Positions 41,419-52,700 of a stretch of DNA of 64,000 nt are shown piece by piece. This DNA is from Rhynchopus sp. YZ270_cl-10 (Eukaryota; Euglenozoa; Diplonemea; Diplonemida; Diplonemidae): the NCBI GenBank assembly GCA_964035575.1, contig OZ037906.1, positions 930,001-994,000 of the forward strand, in the 5' to 3' direction. Within the stretch, counting starts at the first letter, position 1. Each line of letters starts with the position of its first letter. The position numbers were made by a program, and so were the translations under genes. The notes beneath the pieces were generated by a model that saw only the letters and a list, made by a program, of their open reading frames with translations, was not told the origin of the DNA and ran no database searches.

Positions 41419-41497
41419 GATAACTGCCCATCACAATACATAATACACATCACAATACAGCTGTGTTGTGATGTTGTGATTATGATGGGCAGTTATC
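41419..41497. repeat. 79-bp imperfect palindrome
   Basis: GATAACTGCCCATCA at the left end and TGATGGGCAGTTATC at the right end are complementary. The centre (ACATCACAATACAGC / GTGTTGTGATGTTGTG) also pairs. Confidence 0.75.
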
Positions 41498-41622
41498 ACA
41501 ATACGGTCACCGTTATCTCCTCTACCTCCTCGTCCCTGCCCGTTACAAACAAATGTTTCTAAGAGGGGTATCTTCCTTTAATTTGTGCTTTCATCCATGG
41601 CTGGTATACAGTAGGACAAGTA

Positions 41623-41694
41623 ATATTGGCGACCAAAAAAGGCGCCAATTGCAAGAAAACCCCCAAAATCCGCCAATATTTTTTGGTCGCCAAG
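41623..41694. repeat. 72-bp palindromic unit (TTGGCGACCAAAAAA), copy 1
   Basis: Begins ATATTGGCGACCAAAAAA and ends TTTTTTGGTCGCCAAG, with CAATTGCAAGAAAACCCCC in the middle. Copy 2 at 41930-42001 differs at about three positions. Confidence 0.85.
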
Positions 41695-41929
41695 TTATTT
41701 GGTGGGAAAGCGGTTCTTATTGGTACAAAAATCACAAGTACAAAAAATGTGCCCCTTCAGTGCACCAGATGCAGCGTATCTTTCAAGAAAGTCGAATATT
41801 AGCTCCGCGCCACGCACTCACGCAGCCACCCACAAATGCACATGGTGAGGCACAAAAACTTTACCAAAATTGCGAAAAAAAAAACCACTTCCCAACCACT
41901 GTGACTACGAACCACTACCCTACCAACTA

Positions 41930-42001
41930 ATATTGGCGACCAAAAAAGTCGCCAATTGCAAGAAAACCCCCAAAATCCGCCAATATTATTTGGTCGCCAA
42001 G
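41930..42001. repeat. 72-bp palindromic unit, copy 2
   Basis: Same orientation as copy 1, 235 bp downstream. The two may be independent insertions of a tiny MITE or the two ends of one element of about 380 bp. Confidence 0.85.
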
Positions 42002-42508
42002 TTTCTTGTCCTTCTGTATGTAAGTCAGTTGAGGTGCCTGCATAGCTATTCTTTTTAATTTGTCTCTGGTAATCAACCAAGGTGTACGTAAATACACCTC
42101 ATAAAAATTGTAGATACGACAGTACAGACCACTTGCGTGGCTGACCGTAATCAGATTTTTCAAAAAAAAATTAAAATAAAAAAAAAGGTTTCTTTTTCAT
42201 GAACTGACTCCTTAGTGAACAGTTGTATTTTCTTTTTCTTTTCTTTTGCCTTTCGATCACACCCTTTTTTCTGCTACTGCAGGAAAAAAAATGCTGTCTT
42301 TTTTTCATTTTTTTTTAAACTCTCGCTGTATTTTTTTTTGAAACTGATGTTTTTCAATGTATTGATTGTTTATCACAAATTAGACGATATCATTTCTCCC
42401 ACCTGCTGATGATGTAGGGGTTTCTGCGCATTCTTCATTCAGGTTTTTTGCACTACCAATTTTTCACTCTATCTTTCTTCATTTTTCTCTTCGTCTAAAA
42501 ATGACTTT

Positions 42509-42602
42509 GTTGACAGTGGAGATTGCACAACTGTGGGCAACACAACCCGAGGCAACTACACTACTCCAACAATTTATCAAAAAAAAAAAAAAACAAAACA
42601 AT
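42509..42602 (+). repeat. Dispersed repeat 'GTTGACAGTGGAGATTGCAC', copy 1
   Basis: About 90 bp nearly identical to 57166-57249, including CCGAGGCAACTACACTACTC and CAACAATTTATC and a trailing A run. A 3' A-rich tail is seen in both. Confidence 0.85.
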
Positions 42603-42965
42603 TTTACAGTAGCGGGCAATACCATCGGAGGACCCTCCTTAGCATTTCAGAAATCCGAAAAAAAAATCCACCTTAGTTATTGACCCTCCTTTAGGGACGA
42701 GAGGCTTCAAATTCATCTGATAAAATTCTCTCTTTTTTCTTTTTTCCAGTTTTAAAAAGGGCGGTTGTGTTCCACCTTCTCTCAAATATGCTGTTCTGTT
42801 CTCCTGGAGGCATATTTTTTTAAGATTTATTTTAAGATATTTTACCCCACCTCCCTCCCCTTCCCCCTTCCCCCTTCCCCTCTCTGCGACCTTTTTTTTG
42901 TCTACTATCAAAAAGGGCAAAGTCGTTGAAAGAAAGTCTCTCTCACCCCCATTCTCTCTTTTTAT

Positions 42966-43090
42966 CAGATGCAAACCACGAAATGGATGTGGGACTGCGC
43001 ATGGTTGGGGTGTCCACCCCCCCCGGACGGTCCCCCCCGGTACAGCCGGTCATACACTGTTCACGAGAGGGCTTTGTATTTCAAGTCGGC
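42966..43090 (+). repeat. Dispersed 'CAGATGCAAACC' repeat, copy 4 (longest)
   Basis: Starts CAGATGCAAACCACGAAATG after TTTTTAT and contains GTGTCCACCCCC, GGTACAGCCGGTCAT and GTTCACGAGAGGGCTTTG. This copy and copy 1 share the full length. Confidence 0.85.
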
Positions 43091-43142
43091 TTTTATCCTT
43101 TGTTATTTCCCATGGACGCATCAAATTGCCTTCTACAAACTT

Positions 43143-43474
43143 CTAGAACGCAAATCGGTGCTCCAGAAGTGTTTCTACTGCTCCCTCCATCTGCTCCACA
43201 ACAGCTCCGAAGAAAGACAGAACACAACTTTTCCCTCCCAGAGCGAGTCTGCTTTCCCCCTCATCGGCCATCACGCAGAAGTACATGCTGTGTCCTTCAT
43301 CCGTTGCTCGAACTTCCGTTGCAGGGCTGGCGCCCTCCTTGGCGATCCTCTCTGCCAAGCTGCTAAGCAGGTAGTCGGATGCCTCTTCTGCCTGCCCTCC
43401 ATGTAAACCTCCATGTACTGGAATCGCATCAGTTGCAGTTGGTCAATTCTTCGTTGTTTGTCTTCTGACGCCAT
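43143..43474 (-). CDS. Possible small minus-strand gene, unrecognised
   Basis: This short stretch is GC-rich and has coding-like composition on the minus strand. One frame runs from an ATG at 43474 (MASEDKQRRIDQLQLMRF), and an overlapping frame, open for about 97 codons to a TAG at 43143-43145, reads ASDYLLSSLAERIAKEG and later SMYFCVMADEGESRLAL and CVLSFFGAVVEQMEGAVE. Joining them would need an intron or frame change I could not place, so the model is incomplete. It would be the only gene on the minus strand, next to a dispersed repeat, so a relic is also possible. A plus-strand frame here gives a cysteine/histidine-rich product with less coding character. Confidence 0.3.
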
Positions 43475-43780
43475 ATGTCCTTTGGTAAAGCAAGGGAAAG
43501 TGCCCGGCATTCTCGGTATCTCGCACTTTCCAGTATCTGCTCAACTTTGAAGGGTTTTCAGCCCCCTCGCTGAGCACATCCTTATCCACAATATGGAATT
43601 ATTTTTTAGACCCCCCACATCACATACCGTCTGGTTGATGTGCGGCCCATTTCAAATTATCTTACTTTTTTCCCTTCTCCCCCTCACCCCCCTTAGTCAC
43701 TCATCCCCCACCTCTCCAGGACAACCCAACACATAACCACACCCTTTCTAGAGAGGTAAAACCCTCTCAGCGCCCGTACA

Positions 43781-46700
43781 ATGGGTAACTGTGGTGGGAA
43801 GACCCCGCAGAAGCACACCAAGGTGAGTGCTGACCAGCAGGCGAAGATGAACGAGGCCTCTAAAACTGCTGCGACGAACATCGAAAACGACGTGAAGAAG
43901 GCGGAGCAGGAGCTGAAGGCGTCAATCGCTGCGGAAGAGGCAGAGAAGAAGCGGAAGGAAGAAGAAGAAGCGGCAAAGGCAAAGGAGGAGGAGGAGAAGG
44001 AGGAGAAGGAAGAGGAGGAAGAGGAGGAGAAAAAGCCCGAGGAAGAGGAGGAGCCGAAGGAACCAAGCGAGACCCCAAGCGAGGCTGCAGAGAAGCGACG
44101 TGAGGCGGAGTCGAAGCTGAAGAAGGCGAACAAACGTCTGAACAAACTCGATGTGCTGCGTGCAGCAAGAGACCTGGGTGCGCTTACCCTTGATGACTTT
44201 AACGCTGCTGTTAGGCGTCTTCATTCTTGCACAGGAAACGACCCGACAAACCCTGAAAACATGCACGCACTTCCAGAAGGATTCGAATGGTTCACTGCAA
44301 TGCTGGATACCATGTGGCCGTCCATCCGTGAGTACTGCAAGAACTCCGTGGAGGAGACCCTGCAGCCAGCCATCTCCCGTGCCTGCAATGGCTACGGTGT
44401 GTCGTGCAACATCGAGCACTTCGACCTAGGCAGCAACACTCCCGCCTTCGGGCCCATCACCGCACGCTATGTGGACGGCATCGGGGCCACAACGTCAGAC
44501 CCAAAGGGCGGCGTCGAAATCGCCCTCGGCATCACCATCCGCTCCAACATGCAGCTCGAAATGAAGACCTCCGTCGGCACCATCGGTGTGCAGAACTACA
44601 CCTTCAACGGAACCCTCTACTTCTGGTTCCGCCCCTTCCTCGATGTGTCCCCCTTCGTCGGGGCAATGGAGTTCGCCTTCGTGAACCGCCCCGTCCTGGA
44701 GCTCGACTGGACCGGGTTTGTTGGCGGTGCGCTTGAGTTCATGGGTCTGCAGAACCAGGTGCGCGATACGATTGACAACTTCATCGCAGACAACTACGTG
44801 GTGCCCAACTTCTACGTGTACCCCATGTCGACAGACCCGCGGGTAGACATCGCGAAGCTGCGCTCCCCCAAGCCCGAGGGTGTCGTGCGCATCACCATCA
44901 CAGGAGTGCGCAACCTGCCCGACGTCGGAGGCGACATCCACGTCAAAGTGAAGGTCGGCGCACAAGAGTGGGACACCCCCAACGCACGCAACAAGACCGT
45001 CCCAGTATGGACATCAGAGGAGGCGTCGTACGACTTCCTGGTGTACAACCAAGACCAGTGGGTGCTCCTCGAGTTGAAGGACTCCAAGGGTGAGGACAAC
45101 GTCATCGGCCACGCCCTCAACGTCCCCGTGAACAGGCTCGTGAAGCGTAGGCAGGCAACCGTCCCGCTCACAAAGCAAAGCTTCCCAGTGACAAACGCAA
45201 AGGCAGAGCCAACGACAATCTCCGTGAAGGCAGTGTGGATCAGCATCGACAGCGAAAACACCTCGGATGGTGCGTGTCTCGCCTCCCTGCGTGTCGACGA
45301 GGTGCGTGGTGTCCCGCTCTCCCTTGCAGACCGCGGGCCCTTCCGTATCAGGGCTACCACCGGCACTGTCACCAGCGGCACCACCACCAGCGTGTCCAGA
45401 CCTGGGTGGATCAAGCCCAAATCCGAAATTGTTCCCGACCAACTCCTCGAGCAACTGCGTCAGCATCAAGGCAAAAAGCCAGAGCTTGTCGCCAAGCTCC
45501 ACGGGCTCCTCATGCCTGGGGACGTTGAACTGGTCGCGCAGGCCTTAGCGAAGAACGATGACGGGAAGTGGTCGCTCGGGAAGATCGACGACGGGTCGAT
45601 GTGGTGGATGACGGAGATGTACCTGCTCGACTACATGGCCTTCCCAGACGACATGGTTGCGAAGTGGTCTGCCGCAAAGCAGGGCTCCAACAGCCTTCCG
45701 AAGAAGGAGCGCCCGAAGATCAACGACACACAACTGAAGCGCAGACGTGCATACTTCAAATCCTACGAGACGCTGTACAAATGGAACTGGGCAATCATCG
45801 CCTCGCAGAACAAGCAGAAGAGCTCCACAGACCCGTACTTCTGCCAGGTTGTGCACCTTCGTGCATCGTGTGCAGCGGAGGTGAAGGTGGAGCTGGTCGA
45901 CAAGGACAAGACAGCTGTCGCGATGGCACGCATCCCCATCAAGGACGAGGCTGTAGGCGACGAGCCCGATGCCTATGGGCCATTCACCCTGCGCTTCACG
46001 GACGAAGACCTGAAGGGCAAGACCTGCGAGATCTCTGGTGACATCACCGTCAGGAACCTTATGGTCGCAGACAAGCTTCCTGCCAACTGGAACGTGCAGG
46101 CCGACTCCCTTGATGCCACAGCTGAGTTCACGGAGTGGTGGAAGCAGGAGGAGTTTGTGATGGACTGGGCGGACTGGTACTCGCAGATGAGCGCACCCGA
46201 CGCGACCCTGCAGGGCTTCCTCCCCTTTGGCTCTGGTGTGGGCAAGAAGTGGATGTCGCTCAACTGGCCCGAAGGCAACGAAACCGAGTGTGGCGAGGCG
46301 GAGCTTGCAGAGCGCAATGAATACTACATGACTGGGAAGGAGGGCATTGAGGGGTCTGGTGTCACTGATGAGAAGCAGCAGGCGCTGGACGACTGCCTCA
46401 AGGCGGGCGCACTGACGTGGCAGGACTACGACTGCATCGTTGCCCGCCTCAACGGCGATGAGGATGCACCCGCCGTGGCAGAGACACTTGAATGGCTGAA
46501 TATGCTTGTCTCCGCCATGTGGCCCGGCATCAACAAATACACTGTGAAGCTGGTCAAGGAGTCCGTCGAGCCTGCCCTCGATGCTGCAGCCAAGTCCTAC
46601 CTCTCTGCCCTCTCTGTCAAGTTCACGAAGGTCAACCTAGGGAAGCGCGAGCCCCAATGGGGCACCGTGCAGTGCAGGAAGATCCGCTCCGCAGACCCGA

Positions 46701-49700
46701 AGGACGGTCTCATCTACTGGGGCTGCGAGCTTGCCTTCAACGACATTGCGTTTGAGTCGCAGATCGACATCCAGATGCAGGTCACGATGGGACAGAGTGT
46801 CACCGTTGGGGTGAAGGACCTTCTCTTCAAAGGATCGTGGCTCGTGCGTTTGGGGCCTATGCTGAACAAGCTGCCCCTCATTGGTGCGGTGCAGATGGTC
46901 ATGCCAAACGCGCCTGAGGTGGACCTTAAGATGCAGGGTGACGTGGGTGGTATTCTTGAGGCGCTCAAGGATAAGATCCCTTCGCTCGACACACTCTCGC
47001 GCAACGTGATCACGAACGGTGTTGCCTCGTCCTGCGCGATCCCGAACTACTACGTGTACCCGATGGTGCGTGACCTGGACGTCACAGAGCTGCGCTACCC
47101 GACACCGCTTGGGATCATCCGCCTCGAGATGAAGGAGGGACTCCACCTCAGGGCAGGGGACACAGACAACTCGGACTCCTACGTGATCGCAAAGGTTGGG
47201 TCGACGGTGCACCAGACAAAGCCGGTGACGTCGCTGAACCCGAAGTGGGGCACTGCGGAGAACAACGTGATGGACTTTGTTGTGTACAGCGAGGACCAGA
47301 ATGTGGACATTGAGGTGTTCGACGCGGACTTCATTGGCGCAGACGACACGCTTGGGGCGATCTGGCATAAGGGCACTGTTCTGGGCGGTGGTATTGACGA
47401 GATCAAGCGTGGTATCCCTGTGAAGAACCTGCGCAAGATGGGCACTGCGGTGCTTCCCCTTCAGGAGAAGATCAAGGACGTGGTCTGCTCACCCCTTTCC
47501 ACGCGTGGACAGGCACCCTCAGGCCCCACTGTGTACGAGTTGCGCGACGTTGTCGGGTACGACCAGATGGAGTCGGTGCTGATCCTGCAGGCAAAGTGGA
47601 TCTCGCGTGAGGAGAAGGGCGAAGTGAACCAGGCCTACATCATGTCTGTCAAGGTGCACAACATCACTGGGCTCAACGTTGGCTGCAACGGTCCGTACAA
47701 GGTGCGTTGCACTGCAGGCGGCGCAACCGAGACATCGAGGGCAGGCACTGGCGACACATCAGACATCCCGAACGCAGAGGACCTGGCAAAGCAGGTGCAG
47801 CGTATGGGTCGTGCACAGATGTCGAACGACGCCATCGCAAAGTCTCTGAAGATCAGCTCCAAACAGGCGGAGAAGTGCCTCGAACTGAAGCTCAGCCTTG
47901 AGAAGGAGGACGTCGAGAAGCTGACCGCATGGCATGCCGAGTGCGTCAAGACGATTGGCCTCAACAAGCAGCTCTCCACACCTGAATTCAACCAGATCCT
48001 CCACATTCCGTTCCAGGCGCCACGTGAGAGCGAGATGGCCGGCGACGCGTGGTCGTGCCCATGCATGATCGACCTGCTGGACAAGAAGGGCAACGTGATT
48101 GGCTCCACACAGCGTGAGGTGTCCACCACCAAGGCCCTGCTTGGCCAGTTCCCCATGGAGGTCGAGGGTGCAAGTGGCTGCAAATTCAACTGCGACATTG
48201 AGCTGACCGGCCTGAAGGGCCGCTCCACCGACCCACACGTCATGACCGAGGAGGAGGAGGTGCTCCGCCTCACCCCCTTCAAGGGACCCGAGTTTGTCGA
48301 CACCCCCGAAGGCGTGCAGCCTAAGATCGGAATGTACGTCGTCGCACGCAACCTCGTCAAGGCCAAGGAGCTGAACTGGGGTGTGACGAACAAGAAGGAA
48401 GGGGAGATGGTCAAGCGTGGGGACCGCCCGCAGCCTGAGGGGAAGGTGGTAGGGTGGACGCAGGACAACGACCGTGCGATCATCGACTTTGGTGCGAACC
48501 TGGGTGAGTGGCGTGTCAAGCCGGTCAACCTGGCGAATGCACCACCACCACTGCCGCCACCGCCACCACCTCCGATCGTTTACATCGTATCAGACGAGGT
48601 CATGGAGACTGAGGGGCAGTTCGACCTCACCGAGAAGAAATGCCGCGACCAACCTTACTGGGAACGCGAGGCCTATGGCGAGGGCGAGGTCTGGCGCCTC
48701 TTCACAACCGACTGCGGACGCTGGGCAGTTGGCCCTGCACACATGCAAGGCGTTGCCTACATCCGCACCACACAACCACACTACGGACGCTTCCCCCACA
48801 TGATGGGCCACGAACTCCCCGATGAATTCGCAAAGTCCGTTAACGAACCGCTCCCAAAGATCAAATGGCAACGCATGGACATCGGCCTGGACGAAAACGC
48901 TGCTGTGGAATGGGTCCAGGACGCTACCATCGAATGCACCCTTGTGAAGCCCATTGCACGCGAATTTGAGGAGATCCTTGATGAGATGGAGGACCAGATC
49001 ATGGAAGACATCATGGACGACCTTGAGGCGGATCTGTTAGAGGACATCCAAGCGGACCTTGAGGCCGACCTGGAGGCAGACCTGCAGGCAGATTTGGAGG
49101 CAGACTTAGAGAAGGATTTGGCGGACGACATTGCAGATGAGATTGACATTGCAGACGTGGACTTAGAAGAGGATGCAGTCGACGAAGAAGCGGAAGCGGC
49201 TGCAATGGCGGAGGCCGAAGCTGCCGCAGAGGAAGAGCGTCGCCGTCAAGAAGAAGAAGCTGAAGAGGAACGTCGTCGTGAAGAAGACGAACGTCGCCAA
49301 GAGGAAGAAGAACGTCGTCGTGCAGAAGCAGAAGAAAAAGCGCGCGAAGCTGAAGAAAAGGCCGAAGAAGAACGCCGTCAAAAAGAAGAAGAACGTCAAC
49401 GCGCCGAAGACGAAAAGAAAAGCAAAGAACAAGCCGCAGCCGACCGCAAAAAGCGTGAAGAAGACGAAGCACGACGCAAAGAAGAAGAAGCGCAGAAGAA
49501 ACGCGAAGAGGAAGCCGCGAAGAAAAAGGCTGCTGAAGACAAACGCAAAAAAGAGGCAGAAGAGAAAAAGAAGAAGGAAGAGGCGGAGAAGAAGAAGAAG
49601 GAGGAAGAAAAGAAAAAGAAGGAGGAGGAGGAACGGAAGAAGAAGGAGGCCGAGAAGAAGAAGAAAGAGGAGGAGGCGAGGAAGAAGAAGGAGGAGGAAG

Positions 49701-52700
49701 AACGCAAGAAGCGCGAGGAGGAAGAACGGAGGAGGAAGGAGGAGCTGCGCAAGAAGCAGGCTGAGGCAGAACGGAAGAAGCGGGAGCAGGAGAGAAAGGC
49801 AAGGAAGGCGGCTAAGCGGAAGGGCAAGATGGAGTCTTTGACTAAGGCGCTCGAGGTGGGTGCCATGACCAAGATGGACCACGTCACTGCGCTTCGTCGT
49901 CTGCAATCAGTCACCGGCGAGGACCCGACCAACGGTGACCGTGCCTACTCCCTTCCTGAGACAATGCAGTGGTTTACTACTACAATGGAAGTCTTCTGGC
50001 CACATCTCCGCACGCTCCTCGCACAGAAGCTGCACGACATCTGTGCCCCTGCCTTAGAAAGCGTTGCAGCGCACGTCAGCATCGGCAAAATCGATATGGG
50101 AAACAACAGCCCCGCCTTTGGTCCCATCTCCTGCAAATTCATTGACGGTTTGGACGGAACACCGAAGTCCACTGTGGAAGTGGGTCTTGGCATCACGTAC
50201 CAGGCAGGTGTGGACATCATCTTCAAGGTAGGCGAAGAAGAGGCCACCGTGCAGCGTCTGAAGTGTGTCGGGATGATGTACTTCTGGCTGCGTCCGTTTA
50301 TCAACGAACCGCCGTTTGTGGGTGGTCTGCAGGCTGCGTTTGTTAACCCTCCGACGGTATGATTTGTTAAATTTAAAGGTGTTTTTGAACGTTTTGTATG
50401 CCTTCTCTTGGAAAGATGGAATTGATTAAATTCGCTGTGTCAAGAGGTGAGGATGTGATGTTGTGATGTTGTGATGTTGCATACCAAAACAAAACCCCAC
50501 AACAGGTGAAGTTCATGTTCATCACCGCAGAGAGTCTTGCAGTGCGCAAGGCGCAGCAGGTAGTGCAGAAGGCTGTTGAGGCTGCGCTGTCGGCAAAGTG
50601 CATTGTGCCGAACTTCATCACCATCCCGTTCGGAAAGGTATGGCTGCACCATTCGCATTGTTGGAGTCAGGTGTCCACAGCAGTTCTGTTCTCTACTCAG
50701 CGAGTATGCGCCGTTGTAGCATTCAGGCCAGTGTCTTAAGTTCAGAGCGGAGCGTTGCGCGTAGGTCAGGGGTTTGCGCAGTGTATCGTTGCGGTCGCGG
50801 GTGTCCAGTGCCTGATCCTGCAGCTACACACCGTCCAGCAAACTCACCAAGCGCTGGAGAGTGAACGGCGTTGTCAACCATCTTTCCCGTGTCGGTCCTT
50901 GGATTGAGAAAGTCGCTGTTAACACGACGCCCAGTAGGTACTATTCCCACGAATCTGATGAGGTCCGTTATGACGCGCGGCTCTCCTATGTGTAGCATTC
51001 CCTCGCACATCTCCTGTACACCAGGGGTGGCACTAGAGGCTCTCTCAATGAATCATTGAAACACAATCATACGAGATGCAATGACCCCCTTTGGTCTGTA
51101 CGTCCTCGTTGACCCCATTCGTTTCCCAATCCGCAAACAAGCTGTGTACACCACCATTCCTCTTCCTTCGTAGAGCGCACGCTCTCACGATGTGTTTTTA
51201 TAAGTTTGATCATCACCCCTTTTTACCCCTGGCGTATTTTTGCGTTTTTTTTTTTATGTTTCACATTCTCAAATTTATTTATAGGTTCAAACCAGCCACT
51301 TCGCAACCCCAGCACCGCAAGGAGTCGTCAAGATCACTATCCTCAAGGCGCAGGATCTTGAGGCAGCAGATGAAGGTTTCAACCCCTCCAGCGACCCCTA
51401 TGTGGTGGTCAGCGTCGGTGCCGAGACGTGGCGGACGAAGACCATCCCGGAGACGCTGACGCCGGAGTGGAAGGAGGACAACTCACGCAACTTCATGGTG
51501 TACAACCCCGACCAGTGGGTCGTCATCGATGTGTACGACGAAGACGAAGGGAAGACAGACGACCAGATCGGTGGGGTTGTGGGACTTCCTATCAACCGTC
51601 TGATCCTGCGTTGCATGGATAAGGAGAACAAGACCGGAACTGTTGACGTGCCGTTGACACGCAACAACCAACCTGTGCAGGGTGAGACCGGCGATGTGTC
51701 CACCGTCACGATCAAGGCCGAGTGGCTCACCGTCGATGACAGCGAGCAGTCCAGCGGCGAATCGCTCGTCGCAGTCACCCTCAAAGACATCGAACAGATC
51801 CCCAACCAATACACCGGCCCCTTCCGCATCAGGGTCACCCCCTCAGGCGAGGACGACCAGCCAGAGGTCAAGCTCTCGCGGGAATCCTTCTCAATGGAGA
51901 CCGGCGTCAGCCCGAAGGAGCTTCTCAAGCAGATCTGCAACATGCAGAAGGATGGAAGGGTATGTCAAAATCCAAGCTTTAAAAAACACCACCTTTTTTA
52001 CAGACTGCGAACTTCATTGCGGACTCCCTGAGTGTACCGCTCTCTCTTGTGCAGTCTGGGATTGATGCGATGATGCTTGATGAGCGGGATATGGGACAGA
52101 CCTTCGTGTCCTCGCGTATGGAGGACGACAGCGTGCGGGAATGGGCAAGCGTTGCGAAGCAGACCCTCGATGACCGGGACAGGAACCAGCACCCCTGCTT
52201 CCTGGACGTATGTCACCCCCTCCCTCACCTCCCCACCTCCCCCACCTCCCCTGCAACCACATTACCACACACCACCCCACAGGTCATCTACATGGATGTC
52301 GAAAGCAACAACGACGCTCTCAACATGGAGCTTCTCGACTCTTCAGGTGAGGTCATGGGCTCCACACGCATCCCTATCGTGGACGACAAGCTTGGCGATG
52401 AACCAGACGTTGTCGGGCCCTTCGTTATCAACCTTGTTGCAGCACGTTCCAAAGCACTGTATGTACAACATCGTATCTTTGCCAACACACCATCCTCCAC
52501 AGCATCAACGGACACATCGTTGTGTCACGCCTCTGCGATAAGGGTCTGCCAAACTCATGGAACCTCAAGTCAAAGCGTCATAAGGCAATGGGAGATGAAA
52601 GGAAGAAGCGTGGCAACGAGGACATCATCAAAGCCAACGCAGGAGGCAAGCTGACGAACGAGAAGGAGGAGTGTCTGATGGAGTGTCTGAAGGCAGGCGC

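Larger units (their letters stand above)
39907..43780. other. Intergenic repeat-rich region, right part
   Basis: AT-rich spacer holding hairpin-family copies at about 40627-40672 and 42695-42726, two copies of the GATGCAAACC repeat, two short repeat pairs shared with 57.2-57.4 kb, a palindrome at 41419-41497 and the twin 72-bp palindromic units at 41623 and 41930. A minus-strand coding candidate lies at 43143-43474. The acceptor ACCCTCTCAG (AG 43769-43770) comes 10 nt before the giant gene's start. Confidence 0.5.
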
